The notes under the pieces are model-generated. The model worked only from the letters and a program-made list of their open reading frames with translations. It searched no databases and had not been told where the DNA came from. Shown in pieces: positions 6,081 to 6,173 of a DNA stretch of 6,173 nt. Numbering within the stretch: the stretch's first letter is position 1; each line of letters begins with the position of its first letter. The stretch covers positions 1 through 6,173 of the forward strand of contig JAQCIA010000134.1 of NCBI GenBank assembly GCA_027620105.1. Direction: 5' to 3'. This DNA is from Verrucomicrobiota bacterium (lineage in GTDB: Bacteria > Verrucomicrobiota > Kiritimatiellia > UBA8416 > JAIOPI01). A program made the translations under genes and the position numbers.

Positions 6081-6173
6081 ATGAATAATGCGGGCTTGCC
6101 GGCGGCGCTGGCGCAATGGCGTGGGGCCCTGGGTGCGGAGCACGTCCTCACCGAGGGGGCGGCACTGGCGGGG
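6081..6173 (+). CDS. N-terminal fragment of a probable FAD-linked oxidase (GlcD-like)
   Basis: An open frame of 31 codons runs from ATG 6081 to the right edge. Residues 14-30, RGALGAEHVLTEGAALA, resemble the opening of glycolate oxidase/D-lactate dehydrogenase-type FAD-binding proteins, where an LRxALGxExVLT segment comes just before the first conserved FAD-domain strand. In-frame ATGs at 6069 and 6036 could extend it by 4 or 15 residues; none of the three has a good Shine-Dalgarno. It is divergent from the diguanylate cyclase gene with about 130 bases between, which must hold both upstream regions. The identification rests on a short stretch and is tentative; no cofactor or catalytic motif is inside the window. 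Confidence 0.5.
   Translation, partial: MNNAGLPAALAQWRGALGAEHVLTEGAALAG

Overview
The window is GC-rich bacterial DNA, densely coded and mostly transcribed leftward (minus strand). It holds three complete metabolic genes, one complete signalling gene, and a gene fragment at each edge. I recognise no rRNA, tRNA, CRISPR array, insertion sequence or phage feature. The taxon cannot be fixed from the sequence. GC-rich codons, a deoC/ALDH16-type locus and a GltD-like Fe-S flavoprotein would fit a Verrucomicrobia/Planctomycetes-type or other environmental Gram-negative lineage, but this is only an impression.

Layout from right to left, following transcription. At 6081-6173 (+) is the N-terminal fragment of a probable GlcD-like FAD-linked oxidase, divergent from the rest. 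At 5950-4331 (-) is a 539-residue soluble diguanylate cyclase with two GAF domains, a GGEEF active site and an intact RxxD inhibitory site. After a 51-base gap carrying a promoter-like sequence comes deoC (4279-3356), a deoxyribose-phosphate aldolase of the long, eukaryote-like kind. One base later is a full-length aldehyde dehydrogenase (3354-1855). Then comes a short, catalytically empty ALDH-like protein (1834-917). After an intergenic stretch with inverted repeats and a promoter-like TTGACA/TAATAT pair comes the 5' part of an Fe-S/FAD oxidoreductase related to the glutamate synthase small subunit and PreT. It runs off the left edge.

The core is a catabolic cassette. DeoC splits 2-deoxyribose 5-phosphate into glyceraldehyde 3-phosphate and acetaldehyde, and the adjacent NAD-dependent dehydrogenase can oxidise the acetaldehyde to acetate. 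The two ALDH genes together look like a split ALDH16. The larger protein has the YxPxPES-type N-terminal extension and the Gly-Gly-x-x-Gly-Leu-x-x-Tyr-Leu C-terminal segment I recall from ALDH16. The smaller one matches the extra C-terminal pseudo-ALDH domain, including a W-x-P-[IM]-G terminus. Their combined length (about 805-812 residues) is close to fused ALDH16 proteins (about 800). Ribosome-binding sites inside or just after the upstream genes suggest that deoC and the two halves are translated together. The flavoprotein probably supplies or consumes reducing equivalents, but its link to the aldolase pathway is unproven. The diguanylate cyclase may or may not be co-transcribed with the cassette.
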